In this document: in pieces, positions 26,046-35,623 of the stretch
Layout: each line of letters opens with the position of its first letter
How positions within the stretch are numbered: the first letter of the stretch is position 1
Origin: Acinetobacter sp. GSS19
GTDB taxonomy: Bacteria; Pseudomonadota; Gammaproteobacteria; Pseudomonadales; Moraxellaceae
Length of the DNA: 64,000 nt
Assembly: GCF_028621895.1 (NCBI RefSeq)
Contig: NZ_CP117520.1
Coordinates: 1,240,001-1,304,000, forward strand
Reading direction: 5' to 3'
Notes under the pieces: generated by a model
What the model was told of the DNA's origin: nothing
Databases searched by the model: none
The model's input: the letters and a program-made list of their open reading frames with translations, nothing else
Program-made: the position numbers and the translations under genes

Positions 26046-26744
26046 TTACAGCCAGGTCAGTAACTCAGGTTGGGTAGCCTTGATAAAATGGTGCTCATTT
26101 AAACTGAGTAATTGCGGTTGATCGCTCACCAAACGCAGGGTGGTGATGCTGGTGTTGGTAATTGCCCAGTTTAATGCAAAGGTTTTTTCAGGACTTAAGC
26201 CCAGAATACTTCCGGTCGCAACGGAAATCACGCCTCCTGAAGTGAAAACGACCGCATAACGAGGTTTGTTCTGTTGCAGCGTCGTACAGAGTTGTTGAAG
26301 TGCATTTTCCACTCGATGCTTGAAATGAGGCCAAGATTCATCATATTCATGATGATGCGAACCTCCCGTCCAGCGTTGAATCGCTCCTTCAAAAATTTTG
26401 GCCAGATAATCGCGTGGGTTCATGGTTTGTGCGACATCAGCTTTAAGCAATTCAGGTTGCTGGAAACGCGGTTCATAGCGAGCAAAAACTTGCTCATGGT
26501 TAAATTCGTTCCATTCTGGTCGAATCTGAATTTCAGCTTCAGGGAAGCATTCTTCCAATGCTATTTGCGCCGTCTGCTGGTGACGTTGCATGCCTCCTGA
26601 AATTACAAACGGTGTTTCTTTTAAAATCTGGTTGAAGTACTGACCCAATAACTTGGCCTGTAATTCTCCATTGGGAGAAAGTTGATCATAACTCTCTGCA
26701 CCAAATGAAGCCTGGCCATGGCGTACCAAATAAATTGTGGTCAT
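26046..26744 (-). CDS. Histidine phosphatase family protein
   Basis: 232 residues with the N-terminal phosphohistidine motif YLVRHGQASFG (residues 5-15) and a later histidine region VVFTSGGVISVATG where the second catalytic His of the branch would lie (here GG rather than the common HGG). The family contains phosphoglycerate mutase-like phosphatases. Its start overlaps the stop of the upstream phosphotransferase by four bases (ATGA), so the two are translationally coupled. The substrate is unknown. Confidence 0.8.
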   Translation of the reverse strand: MTTIYLVRHGQASFGAESYDQLSPNGELQAKLLGQYFNQILKETPFVISGGMQRHQQTAQIALEECFPEAEIQIRPEWNEFNHEQVFARYEPRFQQPELLKADVAQTMNPRDYLAKIFEGAIQRWTGGSHHHEYDESWPHFKHRVENALQQLCTTLQQNKPRYAVVFTSGGVISVATGSILGLSPEKTFALNWAITNTSITTLRLVSDQPQLLSLNEHHFIKATQPELLTWL

Positions 26745-27862
26745 GGTTTTAAAATACCTTGTAGTTTTTGCTTATAGCGCTGCGCTAGTTCATGGTCTTT
26801 TAATTTATGTTGTGCGATGAGTTTTAACGCGCGTACATGTAAAGCCTGCACCACCATCCAGAAGTTTTTAACTGCTGGATTAGCACTATGTTTATGGAAA
26901 TAACGATAGTAAATCTGCTGGGTCACTACGGCTAAACGGAACAGACCAAAAACTTCATAGAAGGTCCAGTTTTCAGGGGATAAACCGGTTTTTTCCAGAT
27001 AGTACTCAACCACCTGTTTACGATTAAACATCCCGGCCATATGAGTGGGCTGACGCCGCGTCGATTTAAAAATCATGTTATCCGTCGGCTCTACCCAATA
27101 CGCAAGTGCTGTACCCAATTCCATGAGTGGATCGCCTAAGGTGGCCATTTCCCAGTCCAAGACTCCAATAATTTCTGTCGGTTGTTGTGGATCTAAGATC
27201 AGATTATCAAAACGCCAATCATTATGGATCAGGCAAGTGGTAGATTGCTGAGGTAAGTTTTCAAATAGCCATTTACGGACAAATTTAAAAGAAGGTACAT
27301 TTAAGGTACGGGCTTTGGTGTAACGGCGATCCCAAGCTTCTAACTGGTTTCGGCAATAATTTTGGCCATCACCAAAGTTTTCTAAAGCTGTACCCTGATA
27401 AGGAACCTGGTGCAACTGAATAAGCTTGTCCAACATGTTCACGCAAAGCTGATGGACCTGTTTTTCAGAAAAGTTTAACTCCGGTGGTAACTTACTACGC
27501 AGAATGATGCCTTTAATCCGCTTCATAATGTAGAAATCACAACCAATGACGCTGTGATCCTGACATACGGCAATCATTTCCGGTACAACCGGGTAAAAAT
27601 CGGCAAGGTTTTTCTGGATCTGGAATTCACGCACGACATCATGTGCCCTATTGAGTTTATGTCCTTTGGGAGGACGTCGTAACACCAAATCAATATTTTC
27701 GTATCGTAGGCGGTAGGTCCAGTTGGATTTCCCTCCAGAGTATTGGGTGACAATAGCCTCACCCTGCAAATCAACGCCTTGTGTTTTTAGCCACTGCTCG
27801 ACTGCTAAAATATCGAGTTCTTCTCCAGGACGTATTTTGCCGCCTACATCAATCAGTGACAT
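26741..27862 (-). CDS. Phosphotransferase family protein (aminoglycoside-phosphotransferase fold)
   Basis: 373 residues of the APH/ACAD10-like kinase fold. Motifs: the Brenner loop CLIHNDWRFDNLILD (HxDxxxxN) near residue 215 and the metal-binding VLDWEMATLGDPLMELG. The N-terminal YSGGKSNWTYRL is the glycine-rich nucleotide-binding segment. ACAD10/11-type members act with acyl-CoA dehydrogenases on hydroxy fatty acids; whether this one does is not known. It forms a two-gene unit with the downstream histidine phosphatase (ATGA overlap). Confidence 0.82.
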   Translation of the reverse strand: MSLIDVGGKIRPGEELDILAVEQWLKTQGVDLQGEAIVTQYSGGKSNWTYRLRYENIDLVLRRPPKGHKLNRAHDVVREFQIQKNLADFYPVVPEMIAVCQDHSVIGCDFYIMKRIKGIILRSKLPPELNFSEKQVHQLCVNMLDKLIQLHQVPYQGTALENFGDGQNYCRNQLEAWDRRYTKARTLNVPSFKFVRKWLFENLPQQSTTCLIHNDWRFDNLILDPQQPTEIIGVLDWEMATLGDPLMELGTALAYWVEPTDNMIFKSTRRQPTHMAGMFNRKQVVEYYLEKTGLSPENWTFYEVFGLFRLAVVTQQIYYRYFHKHSANPAVKNFWMVVQALHVRALKLIAQHKLKDHELAQRYKQKLQGILKP

Positions 27863-28083
27863 ATTGATATCCTTGTTTTTGGTTTGTTTCTTTGTATTCC
27901 AACATTTTGCCAGCTCATTTTTATTCTTGCTATTAGATTTTTAAGTTGTTTTTTGATTTTATTTTAAATTACTTTTTAGTTTGCTTAGGCTATTTTTACT
28001 CATAAAACACTGCGCCTTTACACGGGGCTGAATTTTGAGCTATGCTATTTAAAATTAGTTACCCTAGTTAACCATCTAAAAAA

Positions 28084-28524
28084 ATGATCTTTACTGAACC
28101 GACTTTCCGGGCTTTATTATTACGTAGCGCCCGTTTATTCAGCGATGAAATTAATCTCATTTTGCAGCCTCATCAGCTTAATTATTCGCTATGGCAAGTG
28201 ATGTATGTCATTTCTCGACATCCAGACTGCACCTCGATTGAAATTGCACATTATTTAAATGTTTCCAAACCCTCAATCGCCAAACGTATTCATACCCTGC
28301 AACAGTTGGGTTTGGTGAGCTTACAAGAAGCTAAAGACAGGCGTGAAAAAAAGCTGAGACTTTCAGATCACGGCGAGGTGCTCTATACGACCTGCTCCGT
28401 CTCGATTCAACAGCTAGAAAACTCGCTGTTAACACATTTAACCACTCAGCAAGTGGAAAACAGCAAAGCAAGTTTTGAAATTCTGATCCAAGCCTTATTA
28501 TCCTTCAAGGCGGATAACCCATGA
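28084..28524 (+). CDS. MarR-family transcriptional regulator
   Basis: 146 residues with a winged helix-turn-helix in the middle (CTSIEIAHYLNVSKPSIAKRIHTLQQLGLVSLQEAKDRREKKLRLSDHGEVL), typical of MarR regulators. Its stop overlaps the start of the MFS gene (ATGA, 28521-28524), so it probably controls that transporter. The upstream sequence AGTTACCCTAGTTAACCAT includes TTAGTTACCCTAGTTAACC-like repeats close to the start that may be its operator. The ligand is unknown. Confidence 0.85.
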   Translation: MIFTEPTFRALLLRSARLFSDEINLILQPHQLNYSLWQVMYVISRHPDCTSIEIAHYLNVSKPSIAKRIHTLQQLGLVSLQEAKDRREKKLRLSDHGEVLYTTCSVSIQQLENSLLTHLTTQQVENSKASFEILIQALLSFKADNP

Positions 28525-29726
28525 CTGTCACCTCCTCTTCTCCCACTTTATGGTCACGAAATTTTCTTTTGATCAGTGCGATCAATTTCCAACTGGTCCT
28601 CATTTTTTATTTTCTGGTGGTTGTAATTGTAGGATATGCCGTACATGAGCTGGGAGCATCCACTGCACAAGCAGGTTTAATTTCAGGCCTGTTTATTATT
28701 GGTACACTGCTCGGACGTTTATTGATTGCACAATTCTTACAGTATTTGGGCTATAGAACGACACTGCTGTTGGGCTTAGTGGGATTCCTGCTGAGTTCAG
28801 GTCTCTATTTTATTCATGCAGGTGTCACGTTCCTGCTGGCTGTACGCATGCTGCATGGCTTTACGATGGGCATTGCTTCAACCATTTTAGGCACCTTAAT
28901 CGCACAAACCATTCCTGCTGCACGACGTGGAGAAGGAATCGGTTATTACAGTATGAGTAGTACCTTAGGAACAGCTATCGGTCCATTTCTAGCCATTTGG
29001 ATGAGCCTACATGTGTCTTATTCCGTGATTTTCGGCTTATCCAGTATGCTGGCTTTTAACTGCTTGGCCTGTGGTGTATTGATCAAATTGGCACCTTATA
29101 TACATGCCAATCAAAAAACAATATCATCTCTAAAGACTGAAAAGCAGCCATGGTTTGCCCAGTTTCTAGAGCCGAAAGCTTTACCGATTGCCTGGATTCT
29201 TCTCATCACTGCAACCTGTTATTCAGGTGTACTGTCTTTTATTCATTTTTATGCACAGAGCCTCAAGCTTGAAGAAGCTGCATCGATCTTCTTTTTGATG
29301 TATGCCATTGCGATTTTACTTTCCCGACCATTGACAGGTAAGCTGGTCGACCGTCGTGGTGAAAATGTAGTGATGTACCCTGCCTTGCTGATTTTTTCTG
29401 TCGCTTTGTTATTACTGAGTCAGGTACAGCAGGCGTGGATGTTATTGTTCTGTGCAGGGTTGTTAGGCCTCGGCTTTGGTAATATTCAATCCGTCTGTCA
29501 GACGATTGCCGTGAAAAGTACCTCATTACAACGTATGGGTTTAGCCACGTCAACCTTCTTTATTTTTCTGGATGCCGGATTAGGTTTTGGCCCATTTATA
29601 CTTGGTAAATTGTTAAATTTCATCAGCTATAGCCAATTATATTTAGCCTCTGGCGTGATGGCGCTGCTTTGTGTCGGCTTTTATTATGTTCTACATGGTA
29701 AATACACTCGTGTTTCATCCCACTAG
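28521..29726 (+). CDS. MFS transporter, partner of the MarR regulator
   Basis: 401 residues, 12 membrane segments. It includes GASTAQAGLISGLFIIGTLLGRLLIAQFLQYLGYRTT and RMLHGFTMGIASTILGTLIAQTIPAARRGEGIGYYSMSS (motif C-like antiporter region). It is organised like the MFS at 17526-18704 and appears to be a paralogue of the drug exporter type. Translational coupling to the MarR gene supports an exporter under local repression. The substrate is unknown. Confidence 0.87.
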   Translation: MTVTSSSPTLWSRNFLLISAINFQLVLIFYFLVVVIVGYAVHELGASTAQAGLISGLFIIGTLLGRLLIAQFLQYLGYRTTLLLGLVGFLLSSGLYFIHAGVTFLLAVRMLHGFTMGIASTILGTLIAQTIPAARRGEGIGYYSMSSTLGTAIGPFLAIWMSLHVSYSVIFGLSSMLAFNCLACGVLIKLAPYIHANQKTISSLKTEKQPWFAQFLEPKALPIAWILLITATCYSGVLSFIHFYAQSLKLEEAASIFFLMYAIAILLSRPLTGKLVDRRGENVVMYPALLIFSVALLLLSQVQQAWMLLFCAGLLGLGFGNIQSVCQTIAVKSTSLQRMGLATSTFFIFLDAGLGFGPFILGKLLNFISYSQLYLASGVMALLCVGFYYVLHGKYTRVSSH

Positions 29727-29755
29727 AACGGTCATAATAAATGTGTTTAATCATT

Positions 29756-29796
29756 AAAAAGCTCATCAAACCTTCTTTTAAGTTAATGAGCTTTTT
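29756..29796. terminator. Terminator between convergent MFS and nitroreductase genes
   Basis: Stem AAAAAGCTCAT / ATGAGCTTTTT with a 19-base loop, flanked by A- and T-runs, placed 30 bases after the MFS stop and 27 bases from the nitroreductase stop. Confidence 0.75.
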
Positions 29797-29822
29797 GGGC
29801 TGCGTAGAATAATTTTGACAAC

Positions 29823-30425
29823 TTATTGGAAAACTTTAAAACGTTCCGCATCATCCATAAAACTCTTTTCCCCTGCTGGTGCTTCAATTGAACCAAAGAC
29901 CAATTGCGCACGTAATTTCCAGTTCGCTGGCACATTCCATGTGGCTTGTACTTTTTCATCAACCAATGGATTATAGTGCTGCAAAGAAGCACCTATCCCG
30001 ATTGTACTTAAGGCCGTCCACGTCGCAAATTGGGCAATCCCCGTAGAATGTTCAGACCAGACCGGGAAATTATCGGCATACAGTGGGAACTGCTGTTGCA
30101 TGCTTTTCACGACGTCCTGATCTTCAAAAAACAAGACTGTACCGAAACCCGCAGCAAAGCTGTCAATTTTTGCACTGGTTTTTGCAGCCGCCTCCTCATC
30201 TTTGGCAAATGCTTTAAGTGCATCTTTGACGATATCCCAAAACTTTTGATGTTGGTTATTAAACAGAATGACCGCACGTGAGGATTGTGAATTAAAGGCC
30301 GATGGGCTGAGTTTGATTGTATTTTGAATAAATTCAGTTAATTGTTCTGGAGTTTGTTTTACATGCTTACCAATCGCATAAATGCTACGGCGTTTTTCAA
30401 TTATTTCTAAAAATTGGTTCGACAT
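29823..30425 (-). CDS. Nitroreductase-family oxidoreductase (FRM2/HBN1-like)
   Basis: 200 residues, FMN-dependent nitroreductase fold: N-terminal EIIEKRRSIYAIGKHV and PSAFNSQSSRAVILF (FMN-binding), then GIGASLQHYNPLVDEKVQATWNVPANWKLRAQLVFG. The short form with KLSPSAFNSQSSR resembles the FRM2/HBN1 group that reduces nitro compounds or quinone-like substrates with NAD(P)H. It is monocistronic, with an AT-rich upstream region of about 200 bases. Confidence 0.82.
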   Translation of the reverse strand: MSNQFLEIIEKRRSIYAIGKHVKQTPEQLTEFIQNTIKLSPSAFNSQSSRAVILFNNQHQKFWDIVKDALKAFAKDEEAAAKTSAKIDSFAAGFGTVLFFEDQDVVKSMQQQFPLYADNFPVWSEHSTGIAQFATWTALSTIGIGASLQHYNPLVDEKVQATWNVPANWKLRAQLVFGSIEAPAGEKSFMDDAERFKVFQ

Positions 30426-30640
30426 TTTTATACTTCCTTTGATATTTACCCGAAAAATTTGTTAACAGTAAATTTTATTGACAAGTAAAACTAAATAAAA
30501 AGTCAAAACTTAATTCATTTGGTTTTCTTTGTTACTTTAGCTGATTAGGACGTTGATTTTGTATAAAATTTGATAAGTTTTTGAATGTGAGATTATTTTT
30601 ATTTAAAAATCAACTTATGCTTAGGCTATTTTTAGACAAT

Positions 30641-30670
30641 AAAAATGTCAGCCACTTTGACTGACATTTT
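30641..30670 (-). terminator. Intrinsic terminator of the 163-aa gene
   Basis: Stem AAAATGTCAG / CTGACATTTT with a 9-base loop just downstream of the stop at 30681, followed on the minus strand by U residues. Confidence 0.8.
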
Positions 30671-30680
30671 CCTGCGGTTA

Positions 30681-31172
30681 TTAGAATTTGCTCAGAAGCA
30701 CTTGTTCGCTAAGTTGACCTTTCCAGAGATCACGTAAAGTCGGTAAATAGAATTTTTCGCCCAATTCAACCAACTCAGCATCGATTAATGCATGAATTTC
30801 GTGCATAAATAGGTAATCCAGCTGTAACGTTGTTAATTGCGGTTGCGTCTGAGTCAGCTCTTTACGTTTAAGTTGGGCACGCTTTACCAACTGATCAGCG
30901 AATTCTTTGTCCTTATATTGTTTCAATGCATTCAAACGTAACTCAATTACTCCCCACCCACTCAGCAGTAATTTGAAACATTCAAAATCTTCACGGGTTG
31001 ATTCCCAGGTCATCTGTTCCAGATTTTCATCCTGCGGCAAGACCGGAAGCAGCAGCTCCATAACACTCGGAAAAATCTTCTTAAAATTCAGGATAAATTT
31101 AACAGGATGCTCACCCGGATAATCCTTAAATTGAACTTGTTTCTGAACATCCGTTAAATAAATATCGAGCAT
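30681..31172 (-). CDS. Hypothetical protein, 163 aa
   Basis: A soluble, mainly helical protein without signal peptide or membrane segment. A repeated pattern of charged helices is visible in the second half (KQYKDKEFADQLVKRAQLKRKELTQTQPQ). I do not recognise a family. The gene has its own terminator and sits between the nitroreductase and fumC, which are both separate units. The start at 31172 has no clear ribosome binding site. Confidence 0.72.
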   Translation of the reverse strand: MLDIYLTDVQKQVQFKDYPGEHPVKFILNFKKIFPSVMELLLPVLPQDENLEQMTWESTREDFECFKLLLSGWGVIELRLNALKQYKDKEFADQLVKRAQLKRKELTQTQPQLTTLQLDYLFMHEIHALIDAELVELGEKFYLPTLRDLWKGQLSEQVLLSKF

Positions 31173-31262
31173 AGTACATCATCAGCAGTTAGTTTCTGCC
31201 TGTATTGTACGCATTTATCCCGGAGATAAAAACCACTGATGATGATTCCGATCATTTACTGT

Positions 31263-32657
31263 TTATTTCGTATTGGGAGCAACCATTTTTTCAGGACGTA
31301 CAACTTCATCAAATTGCTCTGGCGTTACTAGCTCTAATGCCACAGCAACCTCTTTGAGAGTTTTACCTTCTCTATAGGCCGTTTTGGCAACTTTAGCGGC
31401 ATTTTCGTATCCAATTACCGGATTGAGTGCAGTCACTAACATCAAGGAATTATGCAGGAAGTGGTCGATCTTCTCACGATGCGGTTGAATGCCCACCGCA
31501 CAATGTTCATTAAAGCTATTGCAGGCATCTCCCAAAAGTTGAATGGATTGCAACAAGTTATAGGCGATCACTGGCATAAACACATTCAGCTCAAAATTAC
31601 CTGAAGCTCCGGCGATATTGATCGTTGTATCATTGCCCATCACCTGAGCAACCACCATGGTCATCGCTTCACTTTGTGTCGGATTAACCTTACCAGGCAT
31701 GATGCTTGAACCTGGTTCATTTTCAGGGATATACAACTCTCCCAAACCACAGCGTGGGCCACTGGCCAGCCAGCGCACATCATTAGCTATTTTATTTAAA
31801 CTCGCAGCCAAGGTTTTTAATGCCCCCGAGGCAAAAACCGCCGCATCACGTCCGGCCAAAGCTTCAAATTTATTCGGCGCAGTGACAAAAGGCAGTCCTG
31901 TCAGCTCAGCCAGACATTGGGCAGCTCGATCTGCATATTGAGGATGCGCATTAAGGCCTGTGCCAACGGCTGTTCCACCCAATGGCAACTCGTAGAGTCC
32001 GGTCAAGGCTTGATGGAGACGTTTTAATCCATGATCAAGTTGTGACACATAACCACTAAATTCTTGTCCCAAGGTTAACGGCGTTGCATCCTGTAAATGG
32101 GTTCGACCGATTTTGACAATTCCCTGAAACTGCTCTGATTTGGCCTGCAGAGTATCGCGTAATCTTTCTACCGCAGGAATAAGCAGTTCATTCATTTGTA
32201 AACAGGCAGCGACATGAATTGCTGTCGGAAATGAGTCATTGGTGGACTGGGCTCGGTTTACATGATCATTAGGATGAACTGGATGCTGAGCCCCCAAGGG
32301 ATGACCTAATTTCTGGTTGGCAATATTTGCAATCACTTCGTTACAGTTCATATTGCTTTGCGTACCAGAACCCGTTTGCCAAACCACTAACGGGAATTGT
32401 GCATCCCACTGCCCTTCAATCACCTCATCCGCGGCCTCAACAATATAACCTGAAATATCCTGTGTAATTTGCCCCAACTCAGCATTGGTTAAGGCGGCCG
32501 CTTTCTTGACCAGCCCCATGGCACGGATCATGGCACGCGGTAAGCGTTCCTGACCAATTTTGAAATTTTGCAGACTACGTTGGGTTTGAGCTCCCCATAA
32601 AGCCTCACTTGGGACAGCCACTTCACCCATCGTGTCATGTTCAATTCGAGTTTGCAT
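31263..32657 (-). CDS. fumC: FumC, class II fumarate hydratase
   Basis: 464 residues from ATG 32657, chosen because AGAGG sits 8 bases upstream; an in-frame ATG two codons earlier is too close. The fumarase/aspartase signature [15 protein letters not shown] is intact, as are [17 protein letters not shown] and the active-site segment [17 protein letters not shown]. It interconverts fumarate and malate in the citric-acid cycle and, as the iron-free class, resists oxidative stress. Neighbouring genes are not related. Confidence 0.95.
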   Translation of the reverse strand: MQTRIEHDTMGEVAVPSEALWGAQTQRSLQNFKIGQERLPRAMIRAMGLVKKAAALTNAELGQITQDISGYIVEAADEVIEGQWDAQFPLVVWQTGSGTQSNMNCNEVIANIANQKLGHPLGAQHPVHPNDHVNRAQSTNDSFPTAIHVAACLQMNELLIPAVERLRDTLQAKSEQFQGIVKIGRTHLQDATPLTLGQEFSGYVSQLDHGLKRLHQALTGLYELPLGGTAVGTGLNAHPQYADRAAQCLAELTGLPFVTAPNKFEALAGRDAAVFASGALKTLAASLNKIANDVRWLASGPRCGLGELYIPENEPGSSIMPGKVNPTQSEAMTMVVAQVMGNDTTINIAGASGNFELNVFMPVIAYNLLQSIQLLGDACNSFNEHCAVGIQPHREKIDHFLHNSLMLVTALNPVIGYENAAKVAKTAYREGKTLKEVAVALELVTPEQFDEVVRPEKMVAPNTK

Positions 32658-32760
32658 GTTCATAACCTCTCTTCATTATTAATATTGTCCGGGTGGGTTT
32701 CTCATGATTATTTTTATAATGATTGGTGGCGTGACTGTTTTAATCCATGCTTTGGAGCTA

Positions 32761-33768
32761 CTAACGCCCTTGTAAAACATTTTGATAAAAACGCCATTCA
32801 TCATCAATCATTTGCTGCAAGCTACGCTGAGGTTTCCAATGTAAAACCGTATGGGCTTTGCCAGTAGTGCCACCCAACTGGTCGAACTCCTGGTGTTTAT
32901 CGGGTGCAATTAAAGTTTTAATTGGAGATTGGGTTTGCTGTTCAATCACTTTCAACAATTGTTGAATTGATGTTATCTCATCACGACAAATATTAAATGC
33001 TTCACAGACATTATATTGTGTTTGTAACCAGAGCAAACTTGCGCTAATGGCATCCGCGACATCTAATACATGGATAAAACTACGTTCTACTGTATGATCC
33101 TTGGTCTGCGCCTGATGTTGTAGTTCGAGAGCATCTCGTTGCATGGCAGCGACCTGCAGTGCTAAAGGCACAATATTTTTGGGTAAGGGGGGAATATTTT
33201 CGCCCAAAATACCGTGTTCAAATGCACCGACCACATTACTCAGACGCAAGATGGCAATTTTCCATTCATTATCTGTTTTGAAGGTATCCTGAATGATGGT
33301 TTCGATCATTTGTTGCGATCGGACATACGGATTTGGATAGGTGTAATCAAACGGTTCATATTCTTCTAAATTGAGTGAAGACTTGCCATAAACCGCCAGA
33401 CTAGAAAGATGTACCAAGGTACGAACGCCCGTACGCTGCATGGCACGTAACAAGCTCATGATACAACTGACATTGTCATTATAATATTCGAGTGGTTTTA
33501 GACTGGATTCATGCAGGGATTTAAAACCAGCAGTATGTATAACCGCCTCGATAGAATACTGTTCAAAAACTTTATTTAAGGCAGGCGTATTACGTAGATC
33601 CACTTTGACAAAAGGAACATACATGCCAGAAATATATTCTAAGCGTTCCAGTGTCTGTAAATTAGCATTTGATAAATTATCGACCAATACAACTTCGTAC
33701 CCTTGAGCCATCAAGCTTAAAGCCACGTGTGAGCCGATAAAGCCTAAACCACCAGTCACTAAAATCAT
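32761..33768 (-). CDS. galE: GalE-like UDP-glucose 4-epimerase with altered YxxxK motif
   Basis: 335 residues, extended short-chain dehydrogenase. The NAD-binding TGGLGFIGSHVAL is at residues 5-17 and the serine of the triad is in LSSLAVYG (about 122). The tyrosine is Tyr148 in NPYVRSQQMIE, where the family has NPYGKSK; the catalytic lysine is replaced by Gln152 (codon CAA at 33315-33313). GalE normally makes UDP-galactose from UDP-glucose. With the lysine lost, epimerase activity is doubtful, so the symbol reflects homology. It is divergent from tusD. Confidence 0.78.
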   Translation of the reverse strand: MILVTGGLGFIGSHVALSLMAQGYEVVLVDNLSNANLQTLERLEYISGMYVPFVKVDLRNTPALNKVFEQYSIEAVIHTAGFKSLHESSLKPLEYYNDNVSCIMSLLRAMQRTGVRTLVHLSSLAVYGKSSLNLEEYEPFDYTYPNPYVRSQQMIETIIQDTFKTDNEWKIAILRLSNVVGAFEHGILGENIPPLPKNIVPLALQVAAMQRDALELQHQAQTKDHTVERSFIHVLDVADAISASLLWLQTQYNVCEAFNICRDEITSIQQLLKVIEQQTQSPIKTLIAPDKHQEFDQLGGTTGKAHTVLHWKPQRSLQQMIDDEWRFYQNVLQGR

Positions 33769-33842
33769 TGTATACTACCTTCTTGTTATAAAGTCTGAAT
33801 GTTTACTTCATTCCACCGGCACATCTCTCAAGTGAATTTTCA

Positions 33843-34211
33843 ATGAGTACCTTACTGTTAATTACCGCTGCTCCCACTTCGATACATGCTTGGCATGCTT
33901 TCAGTCTAGCGCAAGCGCTAAAGAATAAAAATGAGGATTTTCGTGTTTTCTTTTATCAAGATGGCGTCACAGTGGCAAACCAATTGCAATGGGTGCCTGA
34001 CGACCAGCGCAATCTGACTCAAGCATGGCAAAGTCTCGATATTCGCTTACCGGTCTGTGTCAGTGCCGCGCTTGCACGTGGTATTACCGATCAGGACAAT
34101 GCTCTGCGTCACCAGCTCCAGCACCACAATCTGGCCGATGGATTTGAACTGGTCGGTTTGGGTGAGCTAGCCGATGCAACTCAGACCGCCACACGTGTGG
34201 TTCAATTTTAA
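33843..34211 (+). CDS. tusD: TusD, sulfur-relay subunit
   Basis: 122 residues, DsrE-like fold. The sulfur-carrying cysteine is Cys72 in LPVCVSAALARGI, matching the active cysteine of TusD/DsrE. In the TusBCD complex it takes sulfur from TusA and passes it to TusE for 2-thiolation of tRNA wobble uridine by MnmA. It is the first gene of tusDCBE, 74 bases from the divergent galE start. Confidence 0.9.
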   Translation: MSTLLLITAAPTSIHAWHAFSLAQALKNKNEDFRVFFYQDGVTVANQLQWVPDDQRNLTQAWQSLDIRLPVCVSAALARGITDQDNALRHQLQHHNLADGFELVGLGELADATQTATRVVQF

Positions 34212-34264
34212 AAACATCCATTTCTCATTTTTAAATATGTTATCGCTTGCAGAAGGCGGCTCTT

Positions 34265-34615
34265 ATGAAAACTGTTCTTGTCATTCTTACTCAGGCCAAC
34301 CTGACCAGCCTACAGGTGAATGAAAGTCTCTCCGCTAGTATGGTTCTGGCCACCTTTGGTTGTGAAGTGAAAATCCTGCTACTTGATGCAGCCTTAAGCT
34401 TATTGAAATCTGATCTTGCATTTGACCGTTTAAAGCACGCTTTTAAAGTGGCTTCAAATATGGTCGATAGTTTCGAGTTTTATGATTTAACACCAATTTG
34501 GGTAGAAAAAAAGCATCAGCAGCACCCCTTCGTGACTATGGCTGAACAAGAAATCGAGTTCGTCGAACTCAATGCAAATTTGATCCAATCTTTTGACCAC
34601 GTCCTCTATTGGTAA
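34265..34615 (+). CDS. tusC: TusC, sulfur-relay subunit
   Basis: 116 residues from ATG 34265 (MKTVLVILTQANLTS). DsrF-like fold, with no cysteine in an active position apart from a buried FGCEVK; this fits TusC, which is structural. It is the second gene of the TusBCD hexamer set, 53 bases after tusD and followed by tusB. Confidence 0.86.
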   Translation: MKTVLVILTQANLTSLQVNESLSASMVLATFGCEVKILLLDAALSLLKSDLAFDRLKHAFKVASNMVDSFEFYDLTPIWVEKKHQQHPFVTMAEQEIEFVELNANLIQSFDHVLYW

Positions 34616-34628
34616 AACAGGATATATC

Positions 34629-34910
34629 ATGTCTGAAGCAAGTTTGTTTTTACTGCAAAGTCGTTTTGCCGATACTCCATTAATGCTTGATCGCGTTCGA
34701 CAAATCTATGGTCCAGGCGACCAGATCTTATTAATGGGTGAAGCGGTGTTATTCGTTGAAGATACACGCCTGCATGACTTGCCTGTTTCAATTTTAGCCA
34801 CCGATGCTGAAATCTTAGTAAAGAACCTTCCTGAACATATTCAGGTATTAGATCAGAATCAGTTTGCAGCATTGGTATTGCAGTTTACACGCTGCATTAC
34901 TTTGAAATAA
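34629..34910 (+). CDS. tusB: TusB, sulfur-relay subunit
   Basis: 93 residues from ATG 34629, chosen for AGGA with 7-base spacing. A short DsrH-like protein (SEASLFLLQSRFADTPLMLDRVRQIYGPGDQILLMGEAVLF), third member of the TusBCD complex. The gene starts 13 bases after the tusC stop. Confidence 0.85.
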   Translation: MSEASLFLLQSRFADTPLMLDRVRQIYGPGDQILLMGEAVLFVEDTRLHDLPVSILATDAEILVKNLPEHIQVLDQNQFAALVLQFTRCITLK

Positions 34911-34926
34911 TTACTTAGGCTATTTT

Positions 34927-35238
34927 ATGAATTTACAATTAGATCAAGATGGTCATTTGGTAGATTACACGATCTGGAATGAGCAAGTTGCTCAGGAGTT
35001 GGCAAAAACACTGGATCTGGAATTAACCGATTGGCATTTTCAAATTTTGCTGGCCGTACGACAATTTTATCAACAGTTTGGCCACTCTCCGGCGACACGT
35101 CCCCTGATCAAGTTTTTAATGAAAACAGTGAGTCCAGAAATTAATAATGCGCTATTACAACAAAAATTTAATACGGGTCTTGTGGCACGGCATTTAAGCC
35201 GTTTGGCAGGTGTCCCTAAACCGGCAAACTGTTTATAA
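34927..35238 (+). CDS. tusE: TusE/DsrC-family sulfur carrier
   Basis: 103 residues with the DsrC family pattern: LDQDGHLVDYTIWNEQVAQELAK at the start, RQFYQQFGHSPATRPLIKFL in the middle and the conserved penultimate cysteine in LAGVPKPANCL at the C-terminus. It receives persulfide sulfur from TusD and docks with MnmA. It starts 16 bases after tusB. Confidence 0.92.
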   Translation: MNLQLDQDGHLVDYTIWNEQVAQELAKTLDLELTDWHFQILLAVRQFYQQFGHSPATRPLIKFLMKTVSPEINNALLQQKFNTGLVARHLSRLAGVPKPANCL

Positions 35239-35248
35239 ATATAAAAAA

Positions 35249-35271
35249 GCGAGCTTCGTTCAGAAGCTCGC
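35249..35271. terminator. Hairpin after tusE
   Basis: Nine-base-pair stem GCGAGCTTC / GAAGCTCGC with a 5-base loop, 10 bases after tusE. The T-run lies on the minus-strand exit side (TTTTTTAT), so it is a better terminator for minus-strand transcription from the CYTH-CHAD gene. On the plus strand only two T follow. Confidence 0.65.
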
Positions 35272-35623
35272 TTCGCTGAAAGGACCTCATTACTTTATTC
35301 TTTTTAGTTCTTTTATCGTTTTAATTTACCTTATTGTTTCTGCTAAAGCCTACTGACCCAGTTTTACAAAGCTGCTACACGGATTGCTGTGTAGTCATCT
35401 CTGTATCAGTCATGTACATGCAACAGCAGATTACTTGGCCTTTCCTGACCATAATTAAATGGATGCAATCTGCGTGCCAAGCTTCTGTTTAATTTAAAAA
35501 AACGCAGTAAAAGAACAAATTAACGCTAAATTCAACTCAATGACCAAATTCTCAGTATTTTTTCAGCCTCGAAAAGCAGCATGATCTATGGCTACGCACC
35601 ATGAGCATGCACATGAAAGAGGG
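35272..35623. other. Intergenic stretch between convergent genes
   Basis: About 350 bases between the tusE hairpin and the stop of the CYTH-CHAD gene. No supported gene or further strong hairpin was found. Confidence 0.45.
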
